DNA from: Acanthopleura granulata
Taxonomy: Eukaryota > Mollusca > Polyplacophora > Chitonida > Chitonidae
NCBI GenBank assembly: GCA_016165875.1
Contig: JABBOT010000006.1
Location: 1,389,438 to 1,453,437, forward strand
DNA: 64,000 nucleotides
Direction of reading: 5' to 3'
Part shown: piece after piece, positions 1 through 11,365 of the stretch
How the letters are laid out: the number at the start of each line of letters is the position of its first letter
Position numbering within the stretch: the stretch's first letter is position 1
Notes under the pieces: model-generated
The model's database searches: none
Told to the model about the DNA's origin: nothing
The model's input: only the letters and a program-made list of their open reading frames with translations
Translations under genes and position numbers: made by a program

Positions 1-492
1 CACGCACTGTGGCTTCGTGGATGAGACCGTGGGGAATAACCCCCAGAATTATTCCACTACCACTTTCTCGCTGAAATGGCTTTAAAGTATATCAGAACTA
101 TCTTGTTGTCAGAAAGAAAACAACTGATTTGACACTAATTCCAGATGGCAAAATTTTGAACTAGGAACAGGTGACGTCACAGCAGAAACAGATGCCTTCT
201 CCGCTGGCAGAAATATCTTGCCTTTGATTGGTTAAAATTGAGGGCATGGCAGTTCATTAGGTTATTCCTATGTGGGCGTTTTTGCTTACTTTGACATGTT
301 TGATGATATCTTAGTTATCCTACATCACAAAAATAAAAAGTGACTTTTTCTTTAACTCCAAATGATATTCTTTATCGATCCATATGTACATTTGGTCTTG
401 CATTGTCTGGAGTATTGAGAAAAACCTAGCCACAGCCATGAGGAAACGATCTGACCTCCCCTCTAATATCTGTTATATCTATCTCATTCTTG

Positions 493-562
493 TTGGACAC
501 CGTATTCAAGATTTTTTCACTTTCACAACGGTGGTCATCTTCATGGGTGGAACAAAAAATGG
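493..562 (-). repeat. SINE tail relic (family 1)
   Basis: The bases read CACCGTATTCAAGATTTTTT, then a CACTTTCACAACGGTGG-like stretch. This is the reverse complement of the 3' body of the family-1 SINE seen intact at 61709-61925, heavily diverged. Confidence 0.45.
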
Positions 563-620
563 TGACCTCCTGCAAGTTACTGAAAACTTTCACATGTGTA
601 ACGTACAGATATTTATAAGC

Positions 621-735
621 ACACCCTATAGGAGACAGGCACACCCTATGGGAGACAGGCACACTCTATGGGAGATAGGCACGCCCTATGGGAGACAGGC
701 ACACTCTATGGGAAATAGGCATACCCTATGGGAGA
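621..735. repeat. 20-bp tandem repeat, about 6 copies
   Basis: The unit is close to CACCCTATGGGAGACAGGCA, with C/T and G/A substitutions between copies. No stop appears in one plus frame, so it produces a spurious open frame. Confidence 0.85.
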
Positions 736-842
736 GAGCCAAGTGTTCTACAACCAATGTTAGATCCTGCAATGTTTGATACATGTATTAGCGTGCCAAC
801 CTCACCGGGCTCCCAAACCAAATAAAGACAGCGCAGACTCAC

Positions 843-978
843 ATCAGAGAGAGGCAAGCGGAGTGTGGAGCAGTCAGATAGAAGATCGTGGTTGTCCCCT
901 TCCTCTCCGTACTCTGTGTCATCTCTGATCACTTCAGAGTTGTCCCCATCTGCACTCCAGTTATACTCTGAGGGAATG
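843..978 (-). CDS. third visible exon of the unrecognised gene, acidic
   Basis: The acceptor GTGTCCCTCAG precedes an exon beginning (N)IPSEYNWSADGDNSE, which ends at donor GAT|GTGAGT in phase 0. It encodes 45 codons, mostly acidic. The bases spanning its 3' splice acceptor and first codons are repeated in the adjacent intron (see the 67-bp array at 959-1234). Confidence 0.7.
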
Positions 979-3900
979 CTGAGGGACACAACAACACAGC
1001 TGGTTTACACAAATACACATGTATCAGTTATACTCTGAGGGTATGCTGAGGGACACAACAACACAGCTGGTTTACACAAATACACATGTATCAGTTATAC
1101 TGTGAGGGAATGCTGAGGGACACAACAACACAGCTGGTTTACACAAATACACATGTATCAGTTATACTGTGAGGGAATGCTGAGGGACACAACAACACAG
1201 CTGGTTTACACAAATACACATGTATCAGTTATACCATATCACAGTCTAAGGATATTCAGCCACTTCTTTTTTTTTCCTTTTCTTTGTTGTTAAAAATATA
1301 TACCTCGTATGATACATACTGTACACCAAGGTTGTCGTTGCAAGAATGAGTGGGAGTTTGAATGCTTATTAAGAAAAATAAATCATTCCGTTTTTTTTTT
1401 TCCAACAATTTATGATAAGGCAATGCTTGCTTATTGTTCAACCAAGCATTTGTATTTTATTATAAGACATGTAAGAGGTACCGAGCTGCCTCAGGGAAAG
1501 ATGACAGAAATCTATCCCTGGGAGATTGATTGTTAATGTTACTGATATATGGCTATGATTATTAAGCAGTCTTGGGATTCTACACACCCATCGCCTCCAC
1601 TCATCTCATTCCCCAATTTAATGTGTCTGTGCGTTAACATTAAGGCATAAATCATAATGTTACATGTTTGGTGTAACACTACCTACCAACTGCACAGACC
1701 ACCTCGAAGTTGTTTTTTCCCTAAAATCAGCATTAACTTTCTTTTTTTTAAACATGTTTTACCTGTACTCAGCTGCAGTTGGAATGTTATTCAACCAATG
1801 TGAAATGTAAATCTGTTACAATTACATCTAACTTGAAATTAATTTGATTTCTACTGAAACTTGGATTTCATGTGGGAAATTTTTGATGAATAACCTGCAG
1901 GATAACTTTCATAAGTAATTCCCATAAAATCCATTCTTCAGACAGTACTATAACAATGTAAGTCAACTCAGTTTACCTACCCAAACATCACAAATTTAGT
2001 CTTGTAACTTCCCCCACACCCAAAAAATTTAAATTTTTGCACCGTAAGGTACCAGTCACCTGGATAAGGTGTGAAAAATGGGTAATATGCCACTAATTAT
2101 TCAAACATGTTAAATTTATAGTCATGTAGATGAGACCAAAGTTTGCAGAGTTTTGATTGGTTGACTCACTTCAGTGACAAGTAGTCCATGAAGAGGTCGT
2201 GGTCAGAGTAGTGGTGTAGTGAGATCAGCAGGGAGTTTAGCAGTGAGTCTAGCCTATCGTCATTCTCCCCAGCAGAGCCTTGATCCTCGCTGGATAAACT
2301 CTGCCACTCATCGCTGTCATCTTGGGTGCACTCTGTGACCAGGCTCTGGTCAGTTATACACAGACAATGTTCATCCTCCAGCAGTGGACAAGCTACACCG
2401 TGATCTGTAGGCCGTAAAAGAAGACATTACAATGCACACAGAAGTTCACTCATAACATAAAATAGTGGGATTTTTCTTTCATAAGATTTATGTTTTTAGT
2501 ATCAAGAGCTCCAAACGATCGTCATTATTTCTGCAACGTCAGGTTCGCGTGCAGGGAATTCTGCGCACCTCCAGATGCAACTCACTCTACAAAGTGGGTA
2601 ATAAAACTCCTGGTGAAATTATTCAACACTTTCAATCATTGCTCAATGCCAAACGCAAGAATTTTTCACTTACACAATGGCAGCCAATTTATATGTGTGG
2701 AGAAAGTGGGTACAGTAGTTGTCTCCAATAGATTTCATGCAAAACTACCAGAGAAAACCCTGCTGATGCTGCTTATTGCAACCGTGGCTCCAAGAACCAC
2801 CGAATTAGAGTATTTCATGTATATTTATTTATTTATTTGAATGGTGGTTTACACCAAAACTCATAAATATTTCACTCATATGACAACGGCCAGCAATATG
2901 GCGGGAGGAAAACGGGCAGAGCCCAGGAGAAACCCACCACCATCCACAGGTTGCTGGCAGACCTTCCCGCATACGACTGAAGAGGAATCCAGCATGAGCT
3001 GGATTTGAACTCAGAGATCGCATTGGTGAGAGGTACTCTGGTCACTTTGGCCCATTTCATATACAAGTGTGTCTCATGTTTGCAAGACGTTTATTCAAGC
3101 ATACTCAGAGAACCTGAACCTGATGTCATATCTTCTGTCTTAGCATTGTCATGTGGTGTGACTATGTTAACATTAGTAGAAGGAGGTGCTGTTAATCACA
3201 GCACAAATTCAAATACCATGAAGCAAAACTGATAATTCAAGAAAATTATGGGAAAGTGAATAAAATAAGCTCTACTGAGATCAGAGATATGGAAGGATAG
3301 AAAGGCAGATGGGTATAATGACTATACAGGAATAATTTTATGATTTACTTTGAAGACCTACATTTAAATACTGTGGTGAAATATTGGGATTTCAAGGAAA
3401 GTGAAGGAAACTAATTAAATGAAGCACCATTGAAATAAAAGATAGACCAAATCGCCATACTATAATAAGCTTTGTCTAAGGGTCGGCCTCTAATAAAAAC
3501 CGGGATTTATTTTGAAGACCTACCTTTAGAATAGGAGAGGCGCTTGCGTTTGTGTTTGTGCGCTGGAGGCTGGGCAGCTGTGCTAATGACAGAAGCCCAG
3601 GCATCCTGCACCTGTTCCGAGTCAGAGGAACTCTGTTTGGCCAGGGTCACTGGTGCTCTTGGGGGTAAATTAACAACCTGTTGCATGGAAGAACTACAAA
3701 CTTTTTCATGAGTATCACTGGATGTCTGTAACATTTGTCTTTGACGAAATGGTCTAAGGTTTGGCAAAGTTCTTGACCTGCAGAACTGGCAAGGTGTCAG
3801 AGGCAGGCAACAGGCCATGCACCAGCTGTGGTCGCACGCCTTCCTCGGACAGCCGGTTTTGGAGATCCTAGGCATCAGGCAGAGACACACTTTGTCCTGG

Positions 3901-4981
3901 CCATCAGACTTGGCTGACTCAGCACCTTCAGGCTTACGGTTCGACGAGTGCAAGATCTCTTTGATTCCTTCCACACCATCCACAGCGCTGTCACTTGTCT
4001 CCGTCACGGAGCTTTGGTCAGCCAAGATGGCATCGGATCCTGAGCTAGTCATCGACGGGAGAGAGACTAAGCTTGAACTGTGACATGGTCCTGCCCGGGG
4101 ACAGGCTGCTGAGACTTCACTGGTCGTGTCTTTCCCATGGATCAGTTTGCCGTCTGCACTTTTCACAGAGTGGTCCACCAGGTCATCACATCCTTCAGGT
4201 TCTGAACAGTCATGCCTTTTCACAGGGGCATCATCATCTTTCGCTACTCCACAATGAGACAAGCAAGTTTCCCTGGTGTTACCACACTCACTTCCACACG
4301 ATGTTCCGTTACCACAGTGCGTCACAGTTCCACAGTCTCTATCACAGCCACCGGCAGTTTCCTTATCTGCCAAAGTTCGTATTGTCCAGTTGCTAGATAA
4401 TCCCCTTGCCTTCCATGTGTCAAATTTACTCCGACCTTTGCCCAGCCCTTTTTGTCCTGGGCAGTTACTTCTTTTTCGGCATATCTGACGACGAGTGTTA
4501 TCCCAATTTGACCTTCCATGACCTCTGCTACCGCAATCGGACCTTCCATAACCTCTGCTACTGCAAGTTGACCTTTCCCAACCTCTGCTATTGCAGTATG
4601 ACCTTTCAGAACCTCTATTACTGCCTTCTGACCTTCCACAGCCATTGTCTTCCCTGTCTGACCTTTGAAATCGCTGACCTCTCCAGATGTCACTTGGGTT
4701 GGGTTTCTCTACTTCTTCAGGATGACAAACTGACTCAGAGACTTTATCACAGTTGTCCTTCAAAGACTCAGGAGTCAGGCTTTGAAACCCCTGAGACAAT
4801 GGGGCAGCACTGGCGCGCACTCGTCGCCGTCTCGCACACAAAACGGGGCTACGAGAAGGTTTAGCGTCTCTCTGATGTGGCTTCACTTCCTCGCCTGACT
4901 GGCAGTATTTCCGCCTCAGTTTCTCTGCAACTTGTTGAGCTTTAGCACGGGCGTCTATGGCAGGTCCTGTACTTTGTGAGA
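843..4981 (-). CDS. unrecognised multi-exon gene, partial (three exons seen, continues off the left edge)
   Basis: Three minus-strand exons join in phase: 4981-3524 (phase 1 out), 2404-2170 (phase 1 in, 2 out) and 978-843 (phase 2 in, 0 out). Each has a good acceptor (TTTCAG, CCTACAG, CCCTCAG) and donor (GTAGGT, GTGAGT, GTGAGT). Together they encode about 609 residues. The start codon lies upstream of 4981 and was not found; the 3' end lies left of base 1. The protein is hydrophilic and Ser/Cys/Arg-rich: a basic N-terminal part, 11-residue repeats, a Cys cluster, a basic KHKRKR stretch, then acidic segments (for example DDSDEWQSLSSED). The KHKRKR stretch would suit a nuclear protein, but that is inference. 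I do not recognise the family and assign no function. Exon structure is well supported; identity is not. Confidence 0.75.
959..1234. repeat. 67-bp tandem repeat, about 4 copies, overlapping a splice acceptor
   Basis: Copies begin at 959, 1026, 1093 and 1160, with a partial fifth at 1227. The spacing is exactly 67 bp with only a few substitutions (for example TACTCTG against TACTGTG). The first copy overlaps the 3' splice acceptor and first codons of the minus-strand exon at 843-978, so every copy carries that junction. Confidence 0.9.
1235..2169. other. intron of the minus-strand gene, no feature seen
   Basis: AT-rich with short poly-T runs. No exon, SINE or array recognised. Confidence 0.5.
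2170..2404 (-). CDS. internal exon of the unrecognised gene, acidic then amphipathic
   Basis: Bounded by acceptor CGGCCTACAG and donor AA|GTGAGT, in phase with both neighbouring exons. It encodes about 78 residues: a Cys-containing start, an acidic segment (DDSDEWQSLSSED) and a leucine-rich, possibly helical segment (LDSLLNSLLISLHHYSDHDL). No known domain recognised. Confidence 0.7.
2660..2712 (-). repeat. SINE tail relic (family 1)
   Basis: AAGAATTTTTCACTTACACA followed by ATGGCAGCCA matches the reverse complement of the family-1 SINE 3' body. Only a short fragment survives. Confidence 0.45.
2822..3052 (-). repeat. tRNA-derived SINE, family 1, near full length
   Basis: Read on the minus strand it starts with a tRNA-like head whose B box resembles GAGTTCAAATCC. 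It runs through the shared body (CAGCATGAGCTGG side, TTGCTGGCAGACCTTCCC, GGGAGGAAAACGGGCAGAGC in plus orientation) and ends in a (TTTA)n tail at 2822-2840. It lies in an intron of the minus-strand gene in the same orientation. Confidence 0.8.
3053..3523. other. rest of intron, no feature seen
   Basis: AT-rich intronic DNA between the SINE and the donor of the large exon. Nothing recognised. Confidence 0.4.
3524..4981 (-). CDS. large exon of the unrecognised gene: basic repeats and a Cys cluster
   Basis: This 1458-nt exon stays open throughout and encodes 485 codons plus split codons. Counting from an in-frame GTG codon at 4991 as residue 1, residues about 118-163 are imperfect 11-residue repeats of the type GRSxCxSRGYE, encoded by 33-bp DNA repeats at about 4500-4640. 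Residues 369-404 hold nine cysteines spaced C-x-C-x9-C-x4-C-x4-C-x2-C-C-x5-C-x2-C, with a CDHSWCMACC core that could bind zinc. A KHKRKR basic run precedes the donor. The Cys spacing is not a canonical RING or PHD pattern that I can confirm. Confidence 0.75.
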
Positions 4982-5127
4982 CTGAAACCACAGAGACTTG
5001 ACTGATTACTCATCTAAAGTTCATTTTTAAGAATATATAACATGCTAAGATTACAAGATTGTAAGACTATTTTCATTCAGTACTCTGAATTATGATCTGA
5101 GTAACTGAGGTAAAGCTCAAATTTAAG

Positions 5128-5218
5128 TATTTATTTATTTATTTGATTGGTGTTTTACGACGTATTCAGGAATATTTCACTTACACAATGGCGGCCAGCA
5201 TCAGGGTGTAAAACTCGA
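5128..5218 (-). repeat. SINE 3' fragment (family 1)
   Basis: A (ATTT)n tail is followed by GATTGGTGTTTTACGACGTA and TTCAGGAATATTTCACTTAC, the reverse complement of the family-1 3' end. The 5' two thirds are missing. Confidence 0.7.
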
Positions 5219-5364
5219 ACTAAAAACACCATCACATCACAACAAGCATGAAAGTTATTCAATAATTATATCATCCTATTTACTGATGTCCTTTTCTCCC
5301 CTTTGTGAAGTGAAATCTGAGCCTGATTCATTTATGCAGACTGTCATCTCATGTCCTACTCCCG

Positions 5365-5552
5365 AATTTCTCACTTACCCTCATGCCTTAATCAGAATTT
5401 TTCACTTACTTTCATGCCTTCATCAAAATTTTTCACTTACCCTCATACATTAATTCGACTTTTTCACTTACCCTCATACCTTAATCAGACTTTTTCACTT
5501 ACCCTCATGCCTTAATCAGAATTTTTCACTTACCTCATACCTTAATCTTTTA
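5365..5552. repeat. 31-33-bp tandem repeat, about 6 copies
   Basis: The unit resembles TTTTTCACTTACCCTCAT followed by ACCTTAATCAGA. Copies differ by single substitutions and small indels. TTCACTTAC also occurs in the adjacent SINE fragment, so the array may have grown from SINE sequence. Confidence 0.8.
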
Positions 5553-7807
5553 AAGTTTTCGCATCTGAAACAGCAGTTTTCAGTGCAATTTTATACTATG
5601 CACTTTCGTGATTTGATTTTAGAGACAGAACTACCTTGGTTGGGTGGGCCAACTTTAGGTCACTTTAGTCTTGTAAAACAGGCATTATATTATTTGTCTA
5701 CACAGAATGTCCTCAGAAAGAGCTTGAATGCACATCTTGCAAACATGCAAAATAGCTGAAGATTTTGAGTATTTATATACAAGCTCAGTCGGGTTTAAGT
5801 GAGGGGGAAATCAGAGCTCCTGGACAAAAACAGCCACCCTCCGCCACTGCCAGTGCTATTTGATCGATCACACACATTTTATAACACTACACTCTTTACA
5901 ATGTTGATACTTACACGTACTTTCAGGCTGTTTCACCACCTTTGGGCGAGCCCCTCCGGAGTTGCCAGGGCAACCCACTACAATATTTGAGGCCAATCCC
6001 TTTTCTTCATCCTTCTTTTCCATGTTTCACTTACAATGACAACATCCATGAAAAGACCAGGAATTGAGTCCTGTCCATTATTAAAACTTGCCATCTTGCA
6101 GATTTTGCAAAATTTGTCATGTTCATGCTGAAATTGCAATTATCATTTATTACTGACTTCATACTATATTCCTTACATATTAAATAATCAACCTCTGAAT
6201 TTAGTATGATAACAGCAGGACAGTGTTATGATTTACTGATTTGTTTGAATCATTCTGAATATAGTTACGCTCTCAAGAACTTTTCACTTCTGCAGGTGGA
6301 TTGAACTGGAACAGCCAGAATAAATCACCACCCTCTGCAAGGTTACAGTAAATGAACTATAAGTTCACTCATTACTATGTTGCACAGTTTGCCTATTTCT
6401 AGGAGATTTTGGGGGTTTGTTTGGAAGGTAAAGGTAATATGATATCCTACCTGATAATGTCATTACCTGTGCCATTTTGTAGGCCATTTACTTGACAAAA
6501 TTAATTCTTCACCAAACACAACACAAAATACGCCATGAATGGGTATTTCAATTCCATGTAGAGAAAGCATGTACACTGCAAACTTTACAGAAATCGCTTA
6601 GAGTACAAAGTTTAAGTGACTAAATAGAGCACATAAATACATGTTTACTGAAAAACAGCAGTTGTCAAATTCGTTAACACACATATTCAAAGCGTTTTGT
6701 GCATCTAAGCACTTACAAAGGTTGTTAGTACCTCAACTTAGCTCTACAAATGGACTCAGCTATTGGTACCTGTTTATAAGCACGTAAGACTTGTATTTAA
6801 GCATTTCACATACTGGACATGAACTTTCAAATTGGAGAGAGATGACAGAGTGTATGCACTTTCCAACATAATGCTTTTTAACCACAATGGAACACACTAT
6901 TTCATTTTTTGCCAGAAACTGTCCCAAAATGTATTAATTTCAAAGAATTTATCCAATTAGCCGAATCGGCACTGCAGAAGTCTCTCGAGATCACCCTGGT
7001 TTTCGGCGAGACAGGGTTGGGGCTTTTGCGCTCGACAACAATGAAATCTGCTCTGCCGCATGCATTAGTTCTCCAAAATGTCATGATGAGAAGCAAGGGA
7101 TCAAGTGTCGCAGGTCTGAACAGTGGAATTCAGAGACATTGCGACCAAGAACCGAGCGGGGATAAATTTAAAATTTCCGGTGCTGAAGATGTTTTAGAGG
7201 ACTTGAAGTTAGTTTCAATTAAAAACCGCTTTTCACAGAGAAAAATGAGATGACATACAAGTGGATACATGACACACAAAAGCTATACCATAAATTTCAC
7301 ATCTCCCGACAGGCATTTCCTGTTACAGTTTGCTATTAGAAATGTTCAAACATTCACTTCAGTCATGCCTGTATGATTAGTCGTTGTTGTTGCACCGTCA
7401 CATAATTTAATAACCAAGCAACTATGTCGACCTAGATGACTAGCGCCTCTGTATAATTAAACTATTTGCTCAGACACAGAATGGTTAAGATGTGGACCAA
7501 ATCTGAAACTCTGCCATAAGACGCAGCCCTTGCACAAGTTTGGCTGAAATCATCTCATTTCGACATTTCTCCGTGTACCTTTAACTTCCCTCCAAGTAAA
7601 AATGAGCTACAAAGGGGAGGTAATTCCTAATGGCAAAAAAAAAAAAAAGAAGACCTTTCGCGTTTCTCCGTATTTCTGAGCTACGTTGAAAATAGGCCTG
7701 TCCAACACAATAGTCATGTAAATTCGCAGAGTCGAAAAAAATGTCAAATGGTTAAGGGCTTACAAAAAAAAATTCTTACAAATATATATGATTGCCTACG
7801 TGTGAGC

Positions 7808-8038
7808 CTAATAAAGTAGATATTGGATATAGCGTCTAATTCTATACGCTAGAGGCCCTTTGCCTACACGTACGTAGATTTGGTCTGCTCTTTTAAGCAC
7901 ACGGTCCATTTGTGACTTGGATGAGATATCGCTGCTCTTTTCTTGGTTACTGACATTCTGAGATTCCCGTTGTGTTGCTTGGCTTAAAATGATAGCGCAT
8001 CGAATTAAAATAAACCTTAAAACAAAACATATTTTCAA
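7808..8038 (-). CDS. small ORF with peptide-precursor-like features, doubtful
   Basis: This 76-codon minus-strand frame begins MKICFVLRFILIRCAIILSQ, a hydrophobic start interrupted by two Arg. Its C-terminal part has a dibasic site (VLKR), a segment ADQIYVRV followed by Gly-Lys, a possible amidation and cleavage site, then GPLAYRI followed by Arg-Arg. That is the layout of a neuropeptide precursor, but there is only one copy of the candidate peptide and the signal-like segment is poor. It may be chance. Confidence 0.2.
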   Translation of the reverse strand: MKICFVLRFILIRCAIILSQATQRESQNVSNQEKSSDISSKSQMDRVLKRADQIYVRVGKGPLAYRIRRYIQYLLY

Positions 8039-10140
8039 AGGTGAAAATTCAGTCTATATGTCCGTTACGACACCATATACATAGCTGAGTAAATTGTATC
8101 ATTATTTTACACAGTTTCTTATTCACGCAGAATATAATCAGTAACCGGAGAACTAAAATTTCGTTAGACATTAGACAAATTAAAGCCTAGACACAAAAGG
8201 TAGGCCTACTACCAGTCCCTAGGAAACTTTATCTATACATTCCGGTACTAAAGCTTGAATGGGCATGGGAAACGGAATGTTTAAAATTTTATTCTTTCCC
8301 GATATTAGCAAAGGAATGTGAAGTTTACTAATAGGTATCAACTGCAAATTAACGTGATTAAACGTCGGCTTAGGGATATTTGCCCGAAATGTCAGAAATT
8401 ATTGCATGCATGAATATAACGAGGCATGCATGCATGGGTACCACCCCATACATTAAACTGGGTGACTATTTATGATAAAGAAACTGAATAGTCAAAAATC
8501 ATCTCGCGTCAGTACTTTTTTGATATGCTTTAATGAAGTTAAATTGTTACTGAGCATGGCGCAAAACACTATTCACATAAACTGAAGAGATAAAAAAAAG
8601 TGTTCATTCATAATCGGAAAGAATTGCTTAAAAGAAATGATGTTCTATACTCGCCGGTACATGCATAAACACGATCATCGGTTGTTCTACTAAACTGGTG
8701 TAATTGCCAACAACAGACAAGAGCGTTCATAAAATCTTTGAAGTATAAGTATATTTATATCACTTTAACATCCCTACAATTATAAACCCAGATAAACTGG
8801 CCAGAGCTACGTGGCAATATTTTATTCGTGTGCATTTAACCGATCGGCCCCTACAAGCAATGAGTATCTTGTATGAGTGGAGAAAACTGAGTAGGAGTTT
8901 ATAAAAATATTTTGTAGTGTATAATCCAGTTTTGCTTTTGATCTTTGTCACACAGCATGTACAGCGCCTAGCACATACAGTCCTCTGTTATAAAGGCCTT
9001 TATGGTGTGATGCATTTAGGCAAAACCAGCTCAATCAATAACCATTAGTTGATTAAGGCTTCCTAATCAGTGTTTCCTTAAGTCATTTGTCAACAGTCCT
9101 TATAGAAATTGCAATACTGGTAGGCTTATTTATTGTTTACTGTTTGTCCCTGACCCAAAACTGCCCTTTCTGCTTCATAGGCATTCTTTGTCCAATCTCT
9201 AACAACGGTGTGCGCTACTAATTGTCCAATCATGATGAATGATGCAAACAACCCGTTCAGCCGCCTATTTGCTACACACAAGGTCATTGGTGGACATTAG
9301 ATATTTCGTCTGCCAAACACGCTTATGCACACGAGGGTAGGTGACAATTGCCATTCTTTCCTTAGACTGTTCCTTTCTCCCCGTGTGAAAAATCAAATTA
9401 CGACAGCTTTTCAAATATATTGCTTCCCAGCGTGATCTCACCGACCACCATTGTCGTATTTAGCGTAGAACGTGAACTAACATCAGACTCGTATTTGCAG
9501 AAATTCCGATCGATTTCCAATTTAGTATATCAATGGGCTTGCACCTGTCAAATCTAAATAAACACTCTACACTTACCTCCCGGATTCTTCACTGAAGTCC
9601 TTACGGGAAGGGATTAAAAGCTGGGATTAGATAAGGGAAAGACATTTGTCCTGCCCAGACGTTTGGGGCAACAATTATAAGGCTGTTTTGACAGTTTGCT
9701 TTTTGGACATGCAAGCAAGCAACGACGTGCACATGCACTGTGACAAACAATGGCTTCTTTGGTATTGCCCTCTACTTCCTGACAGGGCTATGCCCGATGT
9801 ACAATACATTCCTATACCTGTGTTAGTAAACGGTACAACACGGTTCGCCTGAGGCATAAATCGGTTTCACACCAGTACGCGTACAGCTTGAAAGGACTTA
9901 AATTCTCACCAAGCGAAAACGCTGTGATTCTCAAGGATTGTTAAAAGTATAACCGGTCTTTTTGTGCAACTGGTATATTTCCCATTAACTGGACATCAAG
10001 GCGTTTGGGATATTGTCGACTGGACAGTAAGGCCTTCGGGACACTGGGAATTAGCGCGCCTCGTGTATGCCATATACGAGCCCTCTTCCTGCACGTGACG
10101 ACAAACGGCATTCTCGGGTAAGGAAATAATATTATATGAT

Positions 10141-10141
10141 T

Positions 10142-10208
<67 letters not shown>
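10141..10208. repeat. compound (TA)n(TG)n microsatellite
   Basis: About 9 TA units run directly into about 24 TG units. Flanking open frames of Cys/Val or Thr/His repeats are artefacts of it. Confidence 0.95.
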
Positions 10209-10210
<2 letters not shown>

Positions 10211-10417
10211 CAACAATCTCTGGATGGTCGTTGTTCTGCAAAAACGACTGTGTCCAAATTTGCACATCTACAGTACTTGTATAGGCCTATCAGTGCAGCA
10301 CAAATTGTGTATCACTGATGTAGACCCACACGTCAGTGTGGATGTATTACAATGGTACACAAAACTATGTGGATGTGCATATTTGCCACAATAATGTGTA
10401 CCACTCGAACGCACATG

Positions 10418-10536
10418 TTTTTGGAGAGTGGTTTACCCCAGGTTTTATGTGGTTTCATCTCACCATAATGCAGGCTGCCGTCGTATAGGTGAAATATTCA
10501 TGAGTACGGCGTAAAACACGAATCAAGTAAATAAAC
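10418..10536 (+). repeat. SINE 3' half (family 1)
   Basis: Reads GAGTGGTTTACCCCAGG, then CTGCCGTCGTATAGGTGAAA, then GAGTACGGCGTAAAACAC and an AAATAAA tail. The tRNA-like head is absent. Confidence 0.75.
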
Positions 10537-11267
10537 AGTTCTTGGGGATTTGTGTTGAACCTCGTTTTGGAATTTTGGGTCTTCCACTTTAGTTCTGGCC
10601 CACAAAGTCCATTACCCGTGTAGTTGCATGGTGTCAGTGATGTCAGAATATCAAGGGGCCCGCATGTTCATCGTGCTGAGTATTCATGCATGACTGCCAC
10701 GTTGGATATATGAACAGTTGCAGTCAGTCAGTAACTGAGAGATATATTTTGATTACCGACACCATATATGCTAATTGGTACACGATGTGGATATATATTT
10801 ATATATTTTATTCATCCGCCTAACATTCATTGCGTCTTTTCGTCATAATTGAAAACTTCTTGACTCCTTCTCTTTGCATGAATATATCCTAATTTTTTTT
10901 TATTTTATATACTTCCTAAGATCTTTGGTGGTTTGTGGTTTGTATTATTTGTCGTTTAGCGGAAAAGTCTCGCGATTATTGAACGGGACACACATATTGT
11001 TTGACGGCTAGAAATGTCGGTTTCTACACCCAGTTTTATAATTTCCGTGAAACAATATACAGTAACATTTTACGAAGATTCATGAAATAAATTTACACCA
11101 TGCAGTGGTGGCCTTCAGCTGAAAGGTGTTCACTGCATAAGACGATTAATTAATATCATGTTCACCTTCGATGTCACTGTCGATTACTTGAACGACATTG
11201 TGATTACTCTCGTCATTCCATAATGCATTTGAAGTTATATGCTTGGCTAACTTTTGCCTTGTCCGCC

Positions 11268-11365
11268 ATGCAGGTGCCCGGGGAGAGCTGTGGGGAGATG
11301 CCCGTCCCTCCCTCACGCGCAGGCTCCAGCGCCAGTAACGCCGGCAAGATGCCCGGCTTCGCCAA
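11268..11365 (+). CDS. LRRC71: LRRC71 exon 1 (start uncertain)
   Basis: The ATG at 11268 opens MQVPGESCGEMPVPPSRAGS and the exon ends AA|GTAAGT, phase 2. The bases up to ATGCAG also look like a 3' splice acceptor after a pyrimidine stretch, so the true start may be in an upstream exon. Confidence 0.65.

Larger units (their letters stand above)
1..842. other. left-edge stretch, presumed intron of the minus-strand gene
   Basis: No coding exon recognised. It contains a SINE tail relic (about 493-560) and a 20-bp tandem array (621-735). Open frames across the array arise from the repeat. Confidence 0.5.
4982..7253. other. region upstream of the minus-strand gene, with an unexplained ORF
   Basis: Apart from the two repeats listed separately I see no coding exon I can join to the exon at 4981, whose missing 5' exon(s) should lie here or further right. 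At 6909-7253 a 114-codon plus-strand frame sits in locally GC-richer DNA (CTCGAGATCACCCTGG, TTTTCGGCGAGACAGGG). It has no recognised homologue. It could be a 5' untranslated or promoter segment rather than coding. Confidence 0.35.
7254..11267. other. divergent intergenic region upstream of LRRC71
   Basis: Between the left minus-strand gene and the first traced LRRC71 exon. It holds one doubtful small ORF, a dinucleotide microsatellite (10141-10208) and a SINE fragment (10418-10536). No promoter element can be assigned with confidence. Confidence 0.5.

Noticed and set aside
621..735. CRISPR-like regular repeats
   Set aside because: Units are contiguous without unique spacers; this is a tandem repeat in an animal genome.
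9941..10394. Thr-His and Cys-Val repeat proteins
   Set aside because: Artefacts of the (TG)n microsatellite.
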